Made by a program: the position numbers and the translations under genes. Of a DNA stretch of 64,000 bases, positions 9,301 through 17,540 are shown piece after piece. The notes below the pieces were generated by a model, which had not been told where the DNA came from, did no database searches, and saw nothing but the letters and a program-made list of their open reading frames with translations. Location of the stretch: contig NZ_LMUV01000011.1 in assembly GCF_009765755.1 (NCBI RefSeq), forward strand, positions 580,903 through 644,902. The letters are read 5' to 3'. This stretch comes from Rhodanobacter sp. L36. GTDB taxonomy: Bacteria; Pseudomonadota; Gammaproteobacteria; Xanthomonadales; Rhodanobacteraceae. Within the stretch, counting starts at the first letter, position 1, and each line of letters begins with the position of its first letter.

Positions 9301-9819
9301 GGCATCGACGTCGGTGTGCAGCGCCATGTCTTCGCCAGCGGGCTTGGTGCCGATCGCCTTGTCCGTGCTCAGGCTCATCCAAGTGGGAATCACCCAGTCC
9401 AGCGTGGGCAGCGCGCGTTTCAGTGACGGGTAACTGTTGTCGTCCCAGTTGACGTAGAAGCCGATGGACAGCGGCCGATCGGCCGGCTTGTTCAACGACG
9501 GCGGCGGCGTGTGCACGGCGTTGTTCTTGCCAGCATGCGTGCGCGACGCATGCAGCAGTTTCTGCCTGGCGCGCAAGTCGGCGGCGAGCTTGGCTGCGGG
9601 TTTCAACAGCTCCGGTGCGGCTGCCTTGACGTTGGCGAGTGCGTGTCGCGTCTTGTTGTGATTGCCCAGCTGCAACCCGACCATGTTGGGCGCGATGAAC
9701 AGGCTGATCGCGCAGGCGACCACGAACAGCGTGCTGACCACGCCAGCGAGCAAAGCCACACGCGAGACATGGCTCGCGCGTCGGCCGGTGGGGTCGAAGA
9801 AGATGGGTTTTTTTTGCAT
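6364..9819 (-). CDS. GH18 - NodB polysaccharide deacetylase - GT2 glycosyltransferase fusion, membrane protein
   Basis: 1151 residues from ATG 9819 (an alternative GTG lies at 9861). Order: cytoplasmic start; TM helix about 25-45; GH18-like domain about 115-440 with IGFYVNWDD and the acid motif TIDFEEV near residue 237; NodB (CE4) domain about 495-700 with TFDDGPD, GHDVGNHTFTHPNL and FRAPYF; TM helix about 725-750; GT2 domain about 770-1010 with VSVLIPAYNE, VVDDGSTDG, ALDADTQ, EDQDLT and QRFRW; then three or four C-terminal TM helices. The GT2 and TM parts resemble PgaC/IcaA-type processive synthases; GH18 and CE4 face the periplasm. One chain could therefore make, deacetylate and trim a beta-1,4- or 1,6-GlcNAc-type polymer. 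The product is inferred. Eight A residues follow the start codon. Confidence 0.93.
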   Translation of the reverse strand: MQKKPIFFDPTGRRASHVSRVALLAGVVSTLFVVACAISLFIAPNMVGLQLGNHNKTRHALANVKAAAPELLKPAAKLAADLRARQKLLHASRTHAGKNNAVHTPPPSLNKPADRPLSIGFYVNWDDNSYPSLKRALPTLDWVIPTWMSLSTDKAIGTKPAGEDMALHTDVDAKALNYIRAQKPSTPILPLLQNATGGNWDGPGLARMLANPAMRATRIAQVVAFIDANKFQGVTIDFEEVPETSQKDLKAFLNELNDAFDPHGWGIVLSVPFDDPAWDYAGYADIVDFELLMAYDQHWAGKEPGSIAAQDWFESTLEKRMKVLDSDQTIIAIGGYGYDWAKGQNADTLTFQDTMDRASDADADVTFDPDTQNPHFSYSEDNGISHQVWFLDGVTAFNQIHAADDYKPYGYALWRLGSEDPSIWSVMGRNYGSPAPDQMNTIGQGEDIDIEGQGEILQIASQPSPGSRTMKVDKDDGSIDDESYTGFPSSYVIQRVGTLPHKIALTFDDGPDPEWTPQILDILKAKHVPATFFIIGENAEMSPRLVQREVAEGHDVGNHTFTHPNLGDSPASIVALELNATQRLFEALTGHSMRLFRAPYFGDAEPTTGDELVPIELAQKMGYIAVGLHVDAEDWQRPGVDAIVKNVLSGIDATNQDRKGQVVLLHDSGGERSQTVAALPRIIDGLRAQGYDFVTVSQLAGLTREQTMPTLTPGSLSRWADRSVFLALGFFGHFIRGLLLLAIWLGVARLVLLGGLALLNRSRERRRTLPVLGEHPPLVSVLIPAYNEAKVIASSIRYILRSRHPNIEVIVVDDGSTDGTSDVVTEHYANESRVRLITIPNGGKAHAVNTALSESKGAVIVALDADTQFEPNTIPRLVRWFNDPKVGAVAGNAKVGNRVNLITLWQALEYITAQNLERRALAALGAITVVPGAVGAWRREALEQLGGFPSETLAEDQDLTIAVQKAGYHTLFDAEAIAWTEAPDTARGLARQRFRWAYGTLQCLWKHRDATFRPRYGALGMIALPQVWLFQILFSVVSPLIDLVLVWQIISTGLDYLQHRGQFDNTNLIRMLVFYAAFMAVDLAAAALAFAMEKKERWSLMWWLVLQRFGYRQLMYYVVVRSVWTAIRGPSVGWGKQDRKATVNTGDELSP

Positions 9820-9958
9820 GCCTGAATCGAGTGGGCGGACGCTGAAGCGACCAGTGTGCACGTGACCGCTTAACTGCGGCGTAGTGGGGTGCTGAAGCTG
9901 TGAATGATACGGGATAAGCGGCGCGCGCCAGTCATCCGATCAGTTGATCAGCAGGTCG

Positions 9959-11401
9959 TCAGGCAATCACCGCGCCCGGCGCCGGCTTGCTGAAATCCTC
10001 GGGCGTCAGGTTCTGGGTCAGGCGGAACACGCCTTCCTGGATCTTGCGCGGCAGTACCACGTCGAGCACGGTGGTCTGGTGCGGACCGAGCATGCTGAAG
10101 AGGTCATCTGTCGCGGCGGTTTTGGCCAGCGCGTGATGCACCAGCCCGGCCAGGTCGGTCGGCTGCACGTTGGCGCCGTAAGGTCGATGACTGGCTACCG
10201 CGGCACGCAGCGTCTTGCGCGTGTTGGTGGGATCGGCCACGCGCGCATCGCCAGCCAGCAGGGAGTTATTGAGAAACAGCGTGATGGTCGTTTTGCTCTT
10301 GGAATTGGCCTGGCGATCGATCATGAAATCGTCCGGCATCATGTCCGGGCTGGCCTGCGGGCCGGCGGTGAAAAGAAAACCCGCGCCGGTAAGCGGCTCG
10401 CCCGCTTCGTCGGCAAGCCGCACGATCAGCATGCTGCGCGGATCGTGGATGTGCACGCGTGGCGAGAACAGCCCGGACGGATCAAGCTCCACCTTGTCGG
10501 CATCGCGTTGCGCATTTTCGGCATCGAAGGCCGTGCACAAGCCGGCGTAGTCGGCGGCAGTGCGAATCTGCAGGCAGCGCAGGATCGCCGCGATGGTCGG
10601 CGCCGCAGCACTCTGCAGGATGCCGTGCGCAGCCCCGGAATGCGATGCGCCGGCGATCAGCTTGAATGCGCTGCGCGGGCCCTGCTGCATGTTGAGCGTG
10701 AGCGTGTCGACGACATTGGTTGTGACCTGGCCCTGGATCGTCAGAAGCGCGTGCCGTGCGTTGAGATTGGCAGCAGCGAGGCGCACGACGCCATCGGAAC
10801 CGTCTTCGCCGGTGTAGCTGTTGAGATGATCGTAGAGCGCACGGTCGGGGCGGTCGCCCACCAGCACGAACATGAAATGATCGCTCGCCACCGGATCGGG
10901 GCCGTGGATGTGATCGAGGTTGAGCGACAGCGATTCTGCGCTACCCAGTTCGAGCCAATCGAGAATGCGTTGCCCGGGTTCGATGCCGTCGAACCACGAC
11001 TTCAATCGACCCAGCGTGCCCTTGCCGAGTTGCGCGAGCGCCGAACCGAAATTCGCCGGCGCCAGCATCACCAGATGGCTGAGCTTGATGGTGCTGTAAC
11101 TGCCGGGTTTGTCGCGCTGCGCACGCAGCCATTCGCGCACCACCGGGCCGCCGGTGGAGTGGGTGATGCAGTCGAAACTTGCGTCGGTGAGGTGCAGATC
11201 ACGCAGCGCGTGATCGAACGCGCGCACCACATCGCCCATCGTCACCGCGTCGTCGAAGCTCACGTATTCGGACAGCCAGATGTTTGCCAGCGTCAGCGTC
11301 ACGCCGGCCGCCGTGGCCTGTTGCTGCAGTTGTTGCGGCATCTGACCGTAGGTCGAGGTGTTGCTGACGCTCCAGCCGTGGACGAACACAAGCGTGGTCA
11401 T
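9959..11401 (-). CDS. Alpha/beta hydrolase (lipase/esterase-like) protein
   Basis: 480 residues, ATG 11401. The N-terminal half is an alpha/beta-hydrolase core: LVFVHGWSVS near the start (oxyanion strand) and the nucleophile elbow THSTGG around residue 83 in CITHSTGGPVVREWL. The Ser in HSTGG is the likely nucleophile. A following run, HLVMLAPANFGSALAQLG, is what lipase-like acyltransferases and PGAP1-type esterases show. The C-terminal 200 residues are not recognised and contain DPSGLFSPRVHIHDPRSMLI, possibly a separate beta domain. No signal peptide is seen, so it is probably cytoplasmic. The substrate is unknown. The next gene upstream, a VOC protein, is transcribed in the same direction. 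Confidence 0.8.
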   Translation of the reverse strand: MTTLVFVHGWSVSNTSTYGQMPQQLQQQATAAGVTLTLANIWLSEYVSFDDAVTMGDVVRAFDHALRDLHLTDASFDCITHSTGGPVVREWLRAQRDKPGSYSTIKLSHLVMLAPANFGSALAQLGKGTLGRLKSWFDGIEPGQRILDWLELGSAESLSLNLDHIHGPDPVASDHFMFVLVGDRPDRALYDHLNSYTGEDGSDGVVRLAAANLNARHALLTIQGQVTTNVVDTLTLNMQQGPRSAFKLIAGASHSGAAHGILQSAAAPTIAAILRCLQIRTAADYAGLCTAFDAENAQRDADKVELDPSGLFSPRVHIHDPRSMLIVRLADEAGEPLTGAGFLFTAGPQASPDMMPDDFMIDRQANSKSKTTITLFLNNSLLAGDARVADPTNTRKTLRAAVASHRPYGANVQPTDLAGLVHHALAKTAATDDLFSMLGPHQTTVLDVVLPRKIQEGVFRLTQNLTPEDFSKPAPGAVIA

Positions 11402-11513
11402 GGCTCAGCCTCGCGAAGTGAGTCGGGCCATGATGCCGGATGAAGCCGCGCCGCGGCATAGACAAGATGGCCTTGGCCGGATGTCCGATGCGCAAAGCCG
11501 GCGCTGCGTCGCG

Positions 11514-11996
11514 TTACTGCACGGCGAGCCGGCTTCCAGTCGAACCATCGTCCACCCGTCCATGGCTCACGAGTTGCATCGGCTGGCCCCACGGCGTCAC
11601 GAAATCGACGACAACCCGCTCGCTGTCCACGCCGTCGGCGAGCCGCACGGGCTGGCCGACGATGCTGACGCGATGGGCGCGCAGCCACATAGCCGCCGCG
11701 GTGGCGTTATCGGTGGTGAACACGACGGTGGGCTCAACCGCACGCGTGTTGTTCCGGTGGATCAGTTCGACGGTGGAACCATCACCGCAATCCAGCATCG
11801 CAGCGGATGAAGCGACGTTCGTCGCGCTCTGCGCGATCACGTCGCAGTTCATCACGTCGTGGAAAAAGCCGATCGCCTGCGGCAGATCCGGCACGTGCAG
11901 GGATATGTAGCCGCCCGACGCGGCGCGGCTCAGGTTCGGCAGTGCGGCAAGAGCGAAGAAAACGGCAAACAGCAGGGAGCGCAGCAGGTTGTTCAC
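11514..11996 (-). CDS. Exported VOC (glyoxalase-like) protein
   Basis: 160 residues if translation begins at GTG 11996 (MNNLLRSLLFAVFFALAALP), which gives a clean signal peptide ending near LSRA-AS. The frame is open to 12101, but the extra N-terminus has no sensible sequence. The mature part is a single VOC module: ISLHVPDLPQAIGFFHDVM, a central TVELIHRNN strand, and a second half ending VVDFVTPWGQPMQLVSHG. Two half-domains imply a metal or small-ligand binding fold, but the classic glyoxalase I metal set is not obvious. Periplasmic VOC proteins are uncommon; the role is unknown. The start choice is the weakest point. Confidence 0.7.
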   Translation of the reverse strand: MNNLLRSLLFAVFFALAALPNLSRAASGGYISLHVPDLPQAIGFFHDVMNCDVIAQSATNVASSAAMLDCGDGSTVELIHRNNTRAVEPTVVFTTDNATAAAMWLRAHRVSIVGQPVRLADGVDSERVVVDFVTPWGQPMQLVSHGRVDDGSTGSRLAVQ

Positions 11997-12144
11997 GACA
12001 GTGTCCAGTGGGATGTCCCCAAGTTGGTCATGACTTGTCGAATACCAAGGGCACCGACGCGACCACAGCGTTTCCCCGCACGAACGACTCCGCCCGGACA
12101 CCCGGCTTTGTTACGCTGCAACCTTTCCGAGGATTGCCACTTTC

Positions 12145-12918
12145 ATGTCGTTGATGCTGCTTCTCGCCCTGATTTGTGTGGCGGCTATCGCCGGCTGGAG
12201 GCGTCGTCGACGCCTCTCGCGCTGGCTCACGCTGCTGACGCTGGTGTTGTTTCTGGCGATCGCCTGCGGGCCGGTGCCGCGCCTGTTGCTGCACGATCTG
12301 CAGGATAGCTACGCCTCGATGCCTTCGGGCAAGTGGGCCGCGCGCAATGCGATCGTGGTGCTCGGTGTGGGCACCACGCGCGCATCACGCGAGGCGCCGC
12401 TGGAACCGCCGGTGTTCGCTTACGGGCGTCTTGCGCATGCAGCGATCCTGTATCGCGATTGCAAGGCGTCAGGCCAGCAATGCATGGTGCTGGTGACAGG
12501 CGGCGATCCGCAGAAACATGGTTCTGCAGAAGCGCAGGTCTATGCCGTGACACTGCGCAAGCTTGGCGTAGCCGACAACGACCTGCAGGTGGAACCGCGC
12601 AGCATGACGACATGGCAGAACGCGCAGTTCACGCGTCCGATGCTCCTCACCTATGCGCCGCAGCGCATGTTGCTGCTGACTTCGGGTTTCCACATGCGTC
12701 GCAGCCTGCTGTACTTCGCGCACTTCGGCATGAACGCCGAACCCGTGCGCGGTGACGAGATCAACGCCACCACGCCGAGCTGGCCCGATGCATGGAACAT
12801 CGCCTTGTGCGATGTGGTGCTGCACGAATATGCCGGCATTGCGCGTTATCACATCTACAACGTGCTCGGCTGGAACGCGCCGCCGGTGCTGACTCCGGCA
12901 ATTCCGGCGACGCGATAA
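12145..12918 (+). CDS. YdcF/SanA-type DUF218 membrane protein
   Basis: 257 residues, ATG 12145. Two hydrophobic helices at about 2-18 and 27-45 are separated by WRRRRRLSRW, then comes a periplasmic DUF218 domain: NAIVVLGVGT, RLAHAAILYRDC, VLVTGGDPQ, the conserved TTWQNAQF and LLLTSGFHMRRS. This matches the YdcF/ElyC/SanA group implicated in envelope integrity and antibiotic tolerance in enterobacteria. The region after GGDPQKHGSAEAQVYA carries the usual acid-rich helix. Only 7 bases separate its stop from that of the convergent alcohol dehydrogenase. Confidence 0.88.
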   Translation: MSLMLLLALICVAAIAGWRRRRRLSRWLTLLTLVLFLAIACGPVPRLLLHDLQDSYASMPSGKWAARNAIVVLGVGTTRASREAPLEPPVFAYGRLAHAAILYRDCKASGQQCMVLVTGGDPQKHGSAEAQVYAVTLRKLGVADNDLQVEPRSMTTWQNAQFTRPMLLTYAPQRMLLLTSGFHMRRSLLYFAHFGMNAEPVRGDEINATTPSWPDAWNIALCDVVLHEYAGIARYHIYNVLGWNAPPVLTPAIPATR

Positions 12919-12925
12919 CCCAGAC

Positions 12926-13990
12926 TCAGGCGGATTTGGCGAGCGACGCTATGTCGATCACGAAGCGATAGCGCACGTCGCTTTTCAGCATGCGTTCGTA
13001 GGCGTCGTTGATGTCCTGGATGTCGATCATCTCGATGTCCGCACTGATGCCGTGCTCGGCACAGAAGTCCAGCATCTCCTGCGTCTCGGCGATGCCGCCG
13101 ATGCCGGAGCCGGCGATGGAATGCCGGCCTGAAATCACCGCGCCGGCACTCACTGGCGGATCGAGCGGCTGCAGTTGCCCGACCAGGCAATGCACGCCGT
13201 TGACGGCCAGCGTCGCTAGGTAGGGATTGAGGTCATGCGGATTCGGCACCGTGTCCAGAATGAATTCGAACTGGTTGGCCACCGCCTTCATCTGCGCCTC
13301 GTCAGTGGAAAGCACCACATGACCTGCGCCGAGCCGGCGTGCTTCCTCTTCCTTGCCCGCCGAACGCGTGAACAGCGTGACATCCGCGCCGAGCGCCTTG
13401 GCGAACTTCAATCCCATGTGTCCGAGACCGCCCAGGCCGATCACGGCGACCTTGCTGCCCTTGCCGATTTTCCAATGACGCAAAGGCGAGTACGTGGTGA
13501 TGCCGGCGCAAAGCAGCGGCGCGGCTGATTTCGGATCGAGTCCGTCGGGAATGTTCACCACGAACTTGTCGGACACCACGATGCGCTCGGAATAGCCGCC
13601 GTAGGTCGGCAGGCCGTCGCGACGATCGATGCCGTTGTAGGTCCAGGTGGCGCCGCCCTCGAGGCAATATTGCTCCAGGCCTTGCGCGCACGAACTGCAG
13701 TGCTGGCACGAGTCGACCATGCAGCCGACGCCGACCATGTCGCCGACCTTGAACTTGCTCACGCCCGCGCCGACCGAGCTGACGCGACCGATGATCTCGT
13801 GACCGGGCACCATCGGGAATTGGCTGTTGCCCCATTCGTTGCGCGCCTGATGCAGATCGGAGTGGCAGACGCCGCAATAAAGGATGTCGACCACCACGTC
13901 GTCCGCGCGCGGATCGCGACGTTCGAAGGCATGCGGGGCCACCGGCGTGGTGGCGGATTGTGCAGCGTAACCACGGATATTCAGGGACAT
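12926..13990 (-). CDS. Zinc-dependent alcohol dehydrogenase, NADP-type (YahK/CAD group)
   Basis: 354 residues from ATG 13990, with AAGGAG nine bases upstream deciding the start against an open frame to 14173. Catalytic zinc ligands are visible in YCGVCHSDLH and PGHEIIGRV. The structural zinc site is CQHCSSCAQGLEQYC (four Cys). The Rossmann fold is VAVIGLGGLGHMG, and VTLFTRSAGKEEEARRLGA follows. These mark the medium-chain dehydrogenase subgroup of cinnamyl-alcohol/broad aldehyde reductases such as YahK and Adh of NADPH type. It probably reduces aldehydes in the cytoplasm. The divergent AraC regulator next door is a likely activator, a common pairing for YahK-like genes. Confidence 0.94.
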   Translation of the reverse strand: MSLNIRGYAAQSATTPVAPHAFERRDPRADDVVVDILYCGVCHSDLHQARNEWGNSQFPMVPGHEIIGRVSSVGAGVSKFKVGDMVGVGCMVDSCQHCSSCAQGLEQYCLEGGATWTYNGIDRRDGLPTYGGYSERIVVSDKFVVNIPDGLDPKSAAPLLCAGITTYSPLRHWKIGKGSKVAVIGLGGLGHMGLKFAKALGADVTLFTRSAGKEEEARRLGAGHVVLSTDEAQMKAVANQFEFILDTVPNPHDLNPYLATLAVNGVHCLVGQLQPLDPPVSAGAVISGRHSIAGSGIGGIAETQEMLDFCAEHGISADIEMIDIQDINDAYERMLKSDVRYRFVIDIASLAKSA

Positions 13991-14166
13991 GGTTTTCTCC
14001 TTGGACGAACGACGATCGATGCGACGATTATGCGCAGCACGGCCAGTCAGCCGATAGCAGGATGCTGCGCAATCCTTGCCTGATCCTGCAAAGACCTCCG
14101 AAAGCCACTCGCGCTGCCGTGCAGGAACAGGCAATCTTCGGTTCTGCAGAAGTGAGTGCGAACGCC

Positions 14167-15105
14167 ATGACATCGGAACCTTCCGTCACCGACTCCACCG
14201 ACCGCATGCAACGCGATCGGGAGGAACTGGCAAGCCGCATTGATCGATCGACACCTTCCGACGGCATCCACGCCACTGCCTTGCCGGCGTTGCGCCTGTT
14301 CCGCGCCAGTGATCCGGGCGCGCAGGTTTGCGCCATGTACGAACCGGGCCTCGCATTGGTGGCGCAGGGCGCAAAGCAGGTTTTTCTGGCGGGCGAATCC
14401 TATCGTTATGACCAGGCCAACTATCTGGTTACCTCGATCGATCTGCCGGTGTCTTCGCAGGTGATCGGCGCCACGCCGGAGCAGCCGTATCTGTGCGCGA
14501 TGTTGCGCTTCGACACGCGACGCATCGGTGAGCTGCTGGCGGAAACCGACATGCCTGAGCCGACGATGTCCGCTGGCCGCGGCCTGTCGGTGAGCCCGTT
14601 AAGCAGCGAGTTGCTGGATACCGTATTGCGTCTCGTGCGGCTGCTCGCCACGCCGCAGGATCTGCCGATTCTTGCGCCGCTGGTCGAGCGCGAATTGCTG
14701 TATCGATTGCTGCTCGGCGAGCAAGGCCCGCGCTTGCGCCACATCGCCACCAACGGCAGTCGCGGCCATCAGATTTCGCGCGCGATCGGATGGCTGAAGA
14801 ATCACTACCATCAACCGCTGCGCATTGAGGAGCTGGCCGGCACGGTGAGCATGAGCGCGTCGTCGCTGCATCACCATTTTCGCGCGATCACCGCGATGAG
14901 TCCGCTGCAATACCAGAAACAGTTGCGCCTGCAGGAGGCGCGCCGACTGCTGCTGACCGAACGCTGCGATGTGGCATCGGCCGCGCATCGCGTGGGTTAT
15001 GAAAGCCCGTCGCAATTCAGCCGCGAATACAGCCGGCAGTTCGGCGCGCCACCGCTGCGCGATGCGGAACGTTTGCGTGGCGGCACGCTTGCGCTGGTCG
15101 GATGA
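14167..15105 (+). CDS. AraC-family transcriptional regulator (AraC_N type)
   Basis: 312 residues from ATG 14167. The frame is open back to 13960, overlapping the dehydrogenase, so the internal ATG is preferred. The N-terminal domain contains YEPGLALVAQGAKQVFLAGE and YLVTSIDLPVSSQV, typical of the AraC_N (PF06719) cupin-like sensor. The C-terminal about 100 residues hold two helix-turn-helices: RIEELAGTVSMSASSLHHHF and CDVASAAHRVGYESPSQFSR, the latter followed by EYSRQFG. It is divergent from the zinc alcohol dehydrogenase across 176 bases, so it probably controls that gene and itself. Regulators of this class often respond to toxic aldehydes; that is inference here. Confidence 0.93.
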   Translation: MTSEPSVTDSTDRMQRDREELASRIDRSTPSDGIHATALPALRLFRASDPGAQVCAMYEPGLALVAQGAKQVFLAGESYRYDQANYLVTSIDLPVSSQVIGATPEQPYLCAMLRFDTRRIGELLAETDMPEPTMSAGRGLSVSPLSSELLDTVLRLVRLLATPQDLPILAPLVERELLYRLLLGEQGPRLRHIATNGSRGHQISRAIGWLKNHYHQPLRIEELAGTVSMSASSLHHHFRAITAMSPLQYQKQLRLQEARRLLLTERCDVASAAHRVGYESPSQFSREYSRQFGAPPLRDAERLRGGTLALVG

Positions 15106-15117
15106 CCGACGAGTGAT

Positions 15118-16551
15118 TCACCCGCGTTCGCGCATCACCATCAGCCTGATGTCGGTCATGTCCTCGATCGCGTAACGCACGCCTTCGCGACCGAGCCCGG
15201 AAAGCTTGACCCCGCCGTAAGGCATGTTGTCCACGCGAAAACTCGGCACGTCGTTGACGACCACGCCGCCCGCTTCGAGCTCGTTCCACGCGCGCATCGC
15301 GTGATCGAGCCGATCGGTGAAGATGCCGGCCTGCAGGCCGTAATCGGAATCGTTGACCATCGCAATCGCCTCGCCGAAATTCCTGAAACGCGTGAGCAAT
15401 GCGAACGGACCGAATGCTTCGAGCCGATTCGCCCTGGCATCGTTGGGAACGTTTTCCATCAGCGTCGCCTCGAGCATGTTGCCTTTGCGATTGCCGCCGC
15501 ACAGCAGCTTGCCGCCGGCTTTGCGTGCCTCGCCGATCCAGCCATGCAAACGCTCGGCAGCGGCCTCGTCGATCATCGGGCCGACAAAGGTCTCCTTTTT
15601 CTTCGGGTCGCCGGCGATCAGCTTTTTCGTGGCGGCAACCAGACGTTTTTTCAGTGCGTCGTAGATGTCGTTGTGAGCAATGATGCGCTGCACGCCGATG
15701 CAGCTTTGACCGGACTGGTAGAACGCGCCGAAGATCAATCGCTCGACTACATAGTCGAGCTTCGCTCCCTGGTCGGCATCGACGATGCAGGCGGCGTTGC
15801 CGCCGAGTTCCAGCACGACTTTCTTGCGGCCGGCGCGTGCCTTCAAATCCCAGCCGATCTGCCCACCAGTGAACGACAGCAACTTGAAACGTTCGTCTTC
15901 CACCAACGGATTGGCGTGTTTGCCATCCAGCGTGAGTATCGAGAATGCGCCCTTGGGCAAATCGGTTTCAGCCAGCACCTGGCCGATGATCAACGCGCCG
16001 ATCGGGGTTTTCTCGGAAGGTTTCAGCACGAACGGACAGCCCGCGGCAATCGCCGGCGCCACTTTGTGCGCGACCAGATTGAGCGGAAAATTGAATGGCG
16101 TGATGAACGACACCGGCCCGATCGGCACGCGCTGGGTAAAGCCGCGATAGCCGTCCAGACGGCTGGCCAGTTCCAGGTTCAGCGTTTCGCCGTTGGTGCG
16201 CACCGATTCCTCGGCGGCGATCTGGAACGTCTCGATCAATCGCGTCACTTCGCCGGCGGAATCCTTGATTGGCTTGCCCGCTTCGATGCATAGCGCCTCG
16301 GCCAGTTCATCTCGGCGATCGGCGAATCGTTTCGCGCAATGTTGCAATACGTCGCGTCGCGCCCACGGTTTGAATTCGCGCATCGGCGTGCCGGCCTTCA
16401 CCGCTGCGACGATGGCTTTCTCGACTGCCTTCGCATCCGGCACGGCCACACGCGTGGCAACCTTGCCGCTGTATTTGTCCAGCACGTCGAGCATCGTCTT
16501 CGATGTCTGCGGCTGGTTGGCAAGATAATACGGGTAGGTTTTTTCAAGCAT
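15118..16551 (-). CDS. NAD(P)-dependent aldehyde dehydrogenase
   Basis: 477 residues from ATG 16551. Family marks: FITPFNFPLNLVAHKVAPAI, FVLKPSEKTPIGALI (cofactor Lys), FTGGQIGWDLKARAG, VVLELGGNAACIVD (catalytic Glu) and YQSGQSCIGVQRI (nucleophile Cys). The SGQSCIGVQR context puts it close to lactaldehyde/glyceraldehyde-3-phosphate (non-phosphorylating) dehydrogenases. It ends 12 bases from the convergent AraC gene. With the nearby aldehyde reductase it would handle both oxidation and reduction of aldehydes, though nothing proves a shared pathway. Confidence 0.94.
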   Translation of the reverse strand: MLEKTYPYYLANQPQTSKTMLDVLDKYSGKVATRVAVPDAKAVEKAIVAAVKAGTPMREFKPWARRDVLQHCAKRFADRRDELAEALCIEAGKPIKDSAGEVTRLIETFQIAAEESVRTNGETLNLELASRLDGYRGFTQRVPIGPVSFITPFNFPLNLVAHKVAPAIAAGCPFVLKPSEKTPIGALIIGQVLAETDLPKGAFSILTLDGKHANPLVEDERFKLLSFTGGQIGWDLKARAGRKKVVLELGGNAACIVDADQGAKLDYVVERLIFGAFYQSGQSCIGVQRIIAHNDIYDALKKRLVAATKKLIAGDPKKKETFVGPMIDEAAAERLHGWIGEARKAGGKLLCGGNRKGNMLEATLMENVPNDARANRLEAFGPFALLTRFRNFGEAIAMVNDSDYGLQAGIFTDRLDHAMRAWNELEAGGVVVNDVPSFRVDNMPYGGVKLSGLGREGVRYAIEDMTDIRLMVMRERG

Positions 16552-16701
16552 GGCGGCGGCCGTGGCGACGAGTTGCCGAAAGCATAAGCGCGTCGACCGT
16601 TCAACATTCGTGAGTTGGTCCTGTCCTCGTCGTGATCGACCGTGGTGGCCTGCCACAGCAGCGTACACTGGCCCCACTTCCATCCGGCGCCGTTGAACAT
16701 C

Positions 16702-17466
16702 ATGCCCATCTATCCGTTCGTGATCGTCGTTCTGATCCTGCTGTTTTCAGGCCTGCGTGTGCTGCAGCAATTTCAGCGCGGCCTTGTGTTCCGGCTCGGA
16801 CGTTACAGCGGCACGCGTGGTCCCGGCCTGACCTGGATCATCCCGGTGATCGAGCGCATGCAGGTCGTCGATGTGCGCGTGATGACTCAGGACATCGAAC
16901 CGCAGGAAACCATGACCAACGACAACGTGCCGGTGAAGGTGCGCGCGGTGGTCTGGTACAAGGTCATCAATCCCGAACGCGCCATCGTCGAGGTGGCGAA
17001 TTTCGAGGACGCCGTACGACAGACGGCACTCACCAGCCTGCGCAGCGTGATGGGCCAGCACTCGCTCGACGAGTTGCTGAAGGAGCAGGAAAAACTGTCC
17101 AGCATGCTCGGCGAAATCATCGACAAGGTGACCGAGCCGTGGGGCGTGGAAGTGGATCGCGTGCAGATCAAGGACGTGGAAATTCCGCAATCCATGCAAC
17201 GCGCCATGGCGCAGGAAGCCGAAGCGCATCGCGAGAAACGCGCACGCATCATCAAGGCCGAAGCCGAGCACGACGCAGCGCTCAAACTCACCGAGGCCGC
17301 TGCCAAAATGGCACACATGCCGATGGCGATGGAACTGCGACGCATGCAGATGCTGACCGAGGTCGGCGCGGAGCAGAACACGATGACCATCGTGATGATG
17401 CCGTCCGAATTCGTCAGCGCCGCCGGTGCGCTGGTTCGCCTGGCGGATAACGCCAGCAGCAGCTGA
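16702..17466 (+). CDS. Slipin (SPFH/Band 7 membrane protein)
   Basis: 254 residues from ATG 16702. An N-terminal membrane anchor (MPIYPFVIVVLILLFSGLRV) precedes an SPFH domain: FQRGLVFRLGRYSGTRGPGL, QDIEPQETMTNDNVPVKV, then the helical stretch RAMAQEAEAHREKRARIIKA and a coiled Ala/Glu-rich tail. This matches bacterial slipins (stomatin-like p-slipin), which form membrane oligomers. In many genomes they neighbour an NfeD-like protein, but none is seen here. The role in membrane organisation is inferred from the family. Confidence 0.93.
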   Translation: MPIYPFVIVVLILLFSGLRVLQQFQRGLVFRLGRYSGTRGPGLTWIIPVIERMQVVDVRVMTQDIEPQETMTNDNVPVKVRAVVWYKVINPERAIVEVANFEDAVRQTALTSLRSVMGQHSLDELLKEQEKLSSMLGEIIDKVTEPWGVEVDRVQIKDVEIPQSMQRAMAQEAEAHREKRARIIKAEAEHDAALKLTEAAAKMAHMPMAMELRRMQMLTEVGAEQNTMTIVMMPSEFVSAAGALVRLADNASSS

Positions 17467-17540
17467 CGTTCTCGATCGCACGCAACCAGCGAACTCCATT
17501 GGCCCAATGAATACACGCAGGGCGAGCTGAAAAATGCGAA

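Noticed and set aside
7282..9426. Long rightward open frame of 714 codons
   Set aside because: Lies antisense to the GH18-NodB-GT2 gene; composition is His/Arg/Val-rich shadow coding without any domain, while the opposite strand has clear motifs.
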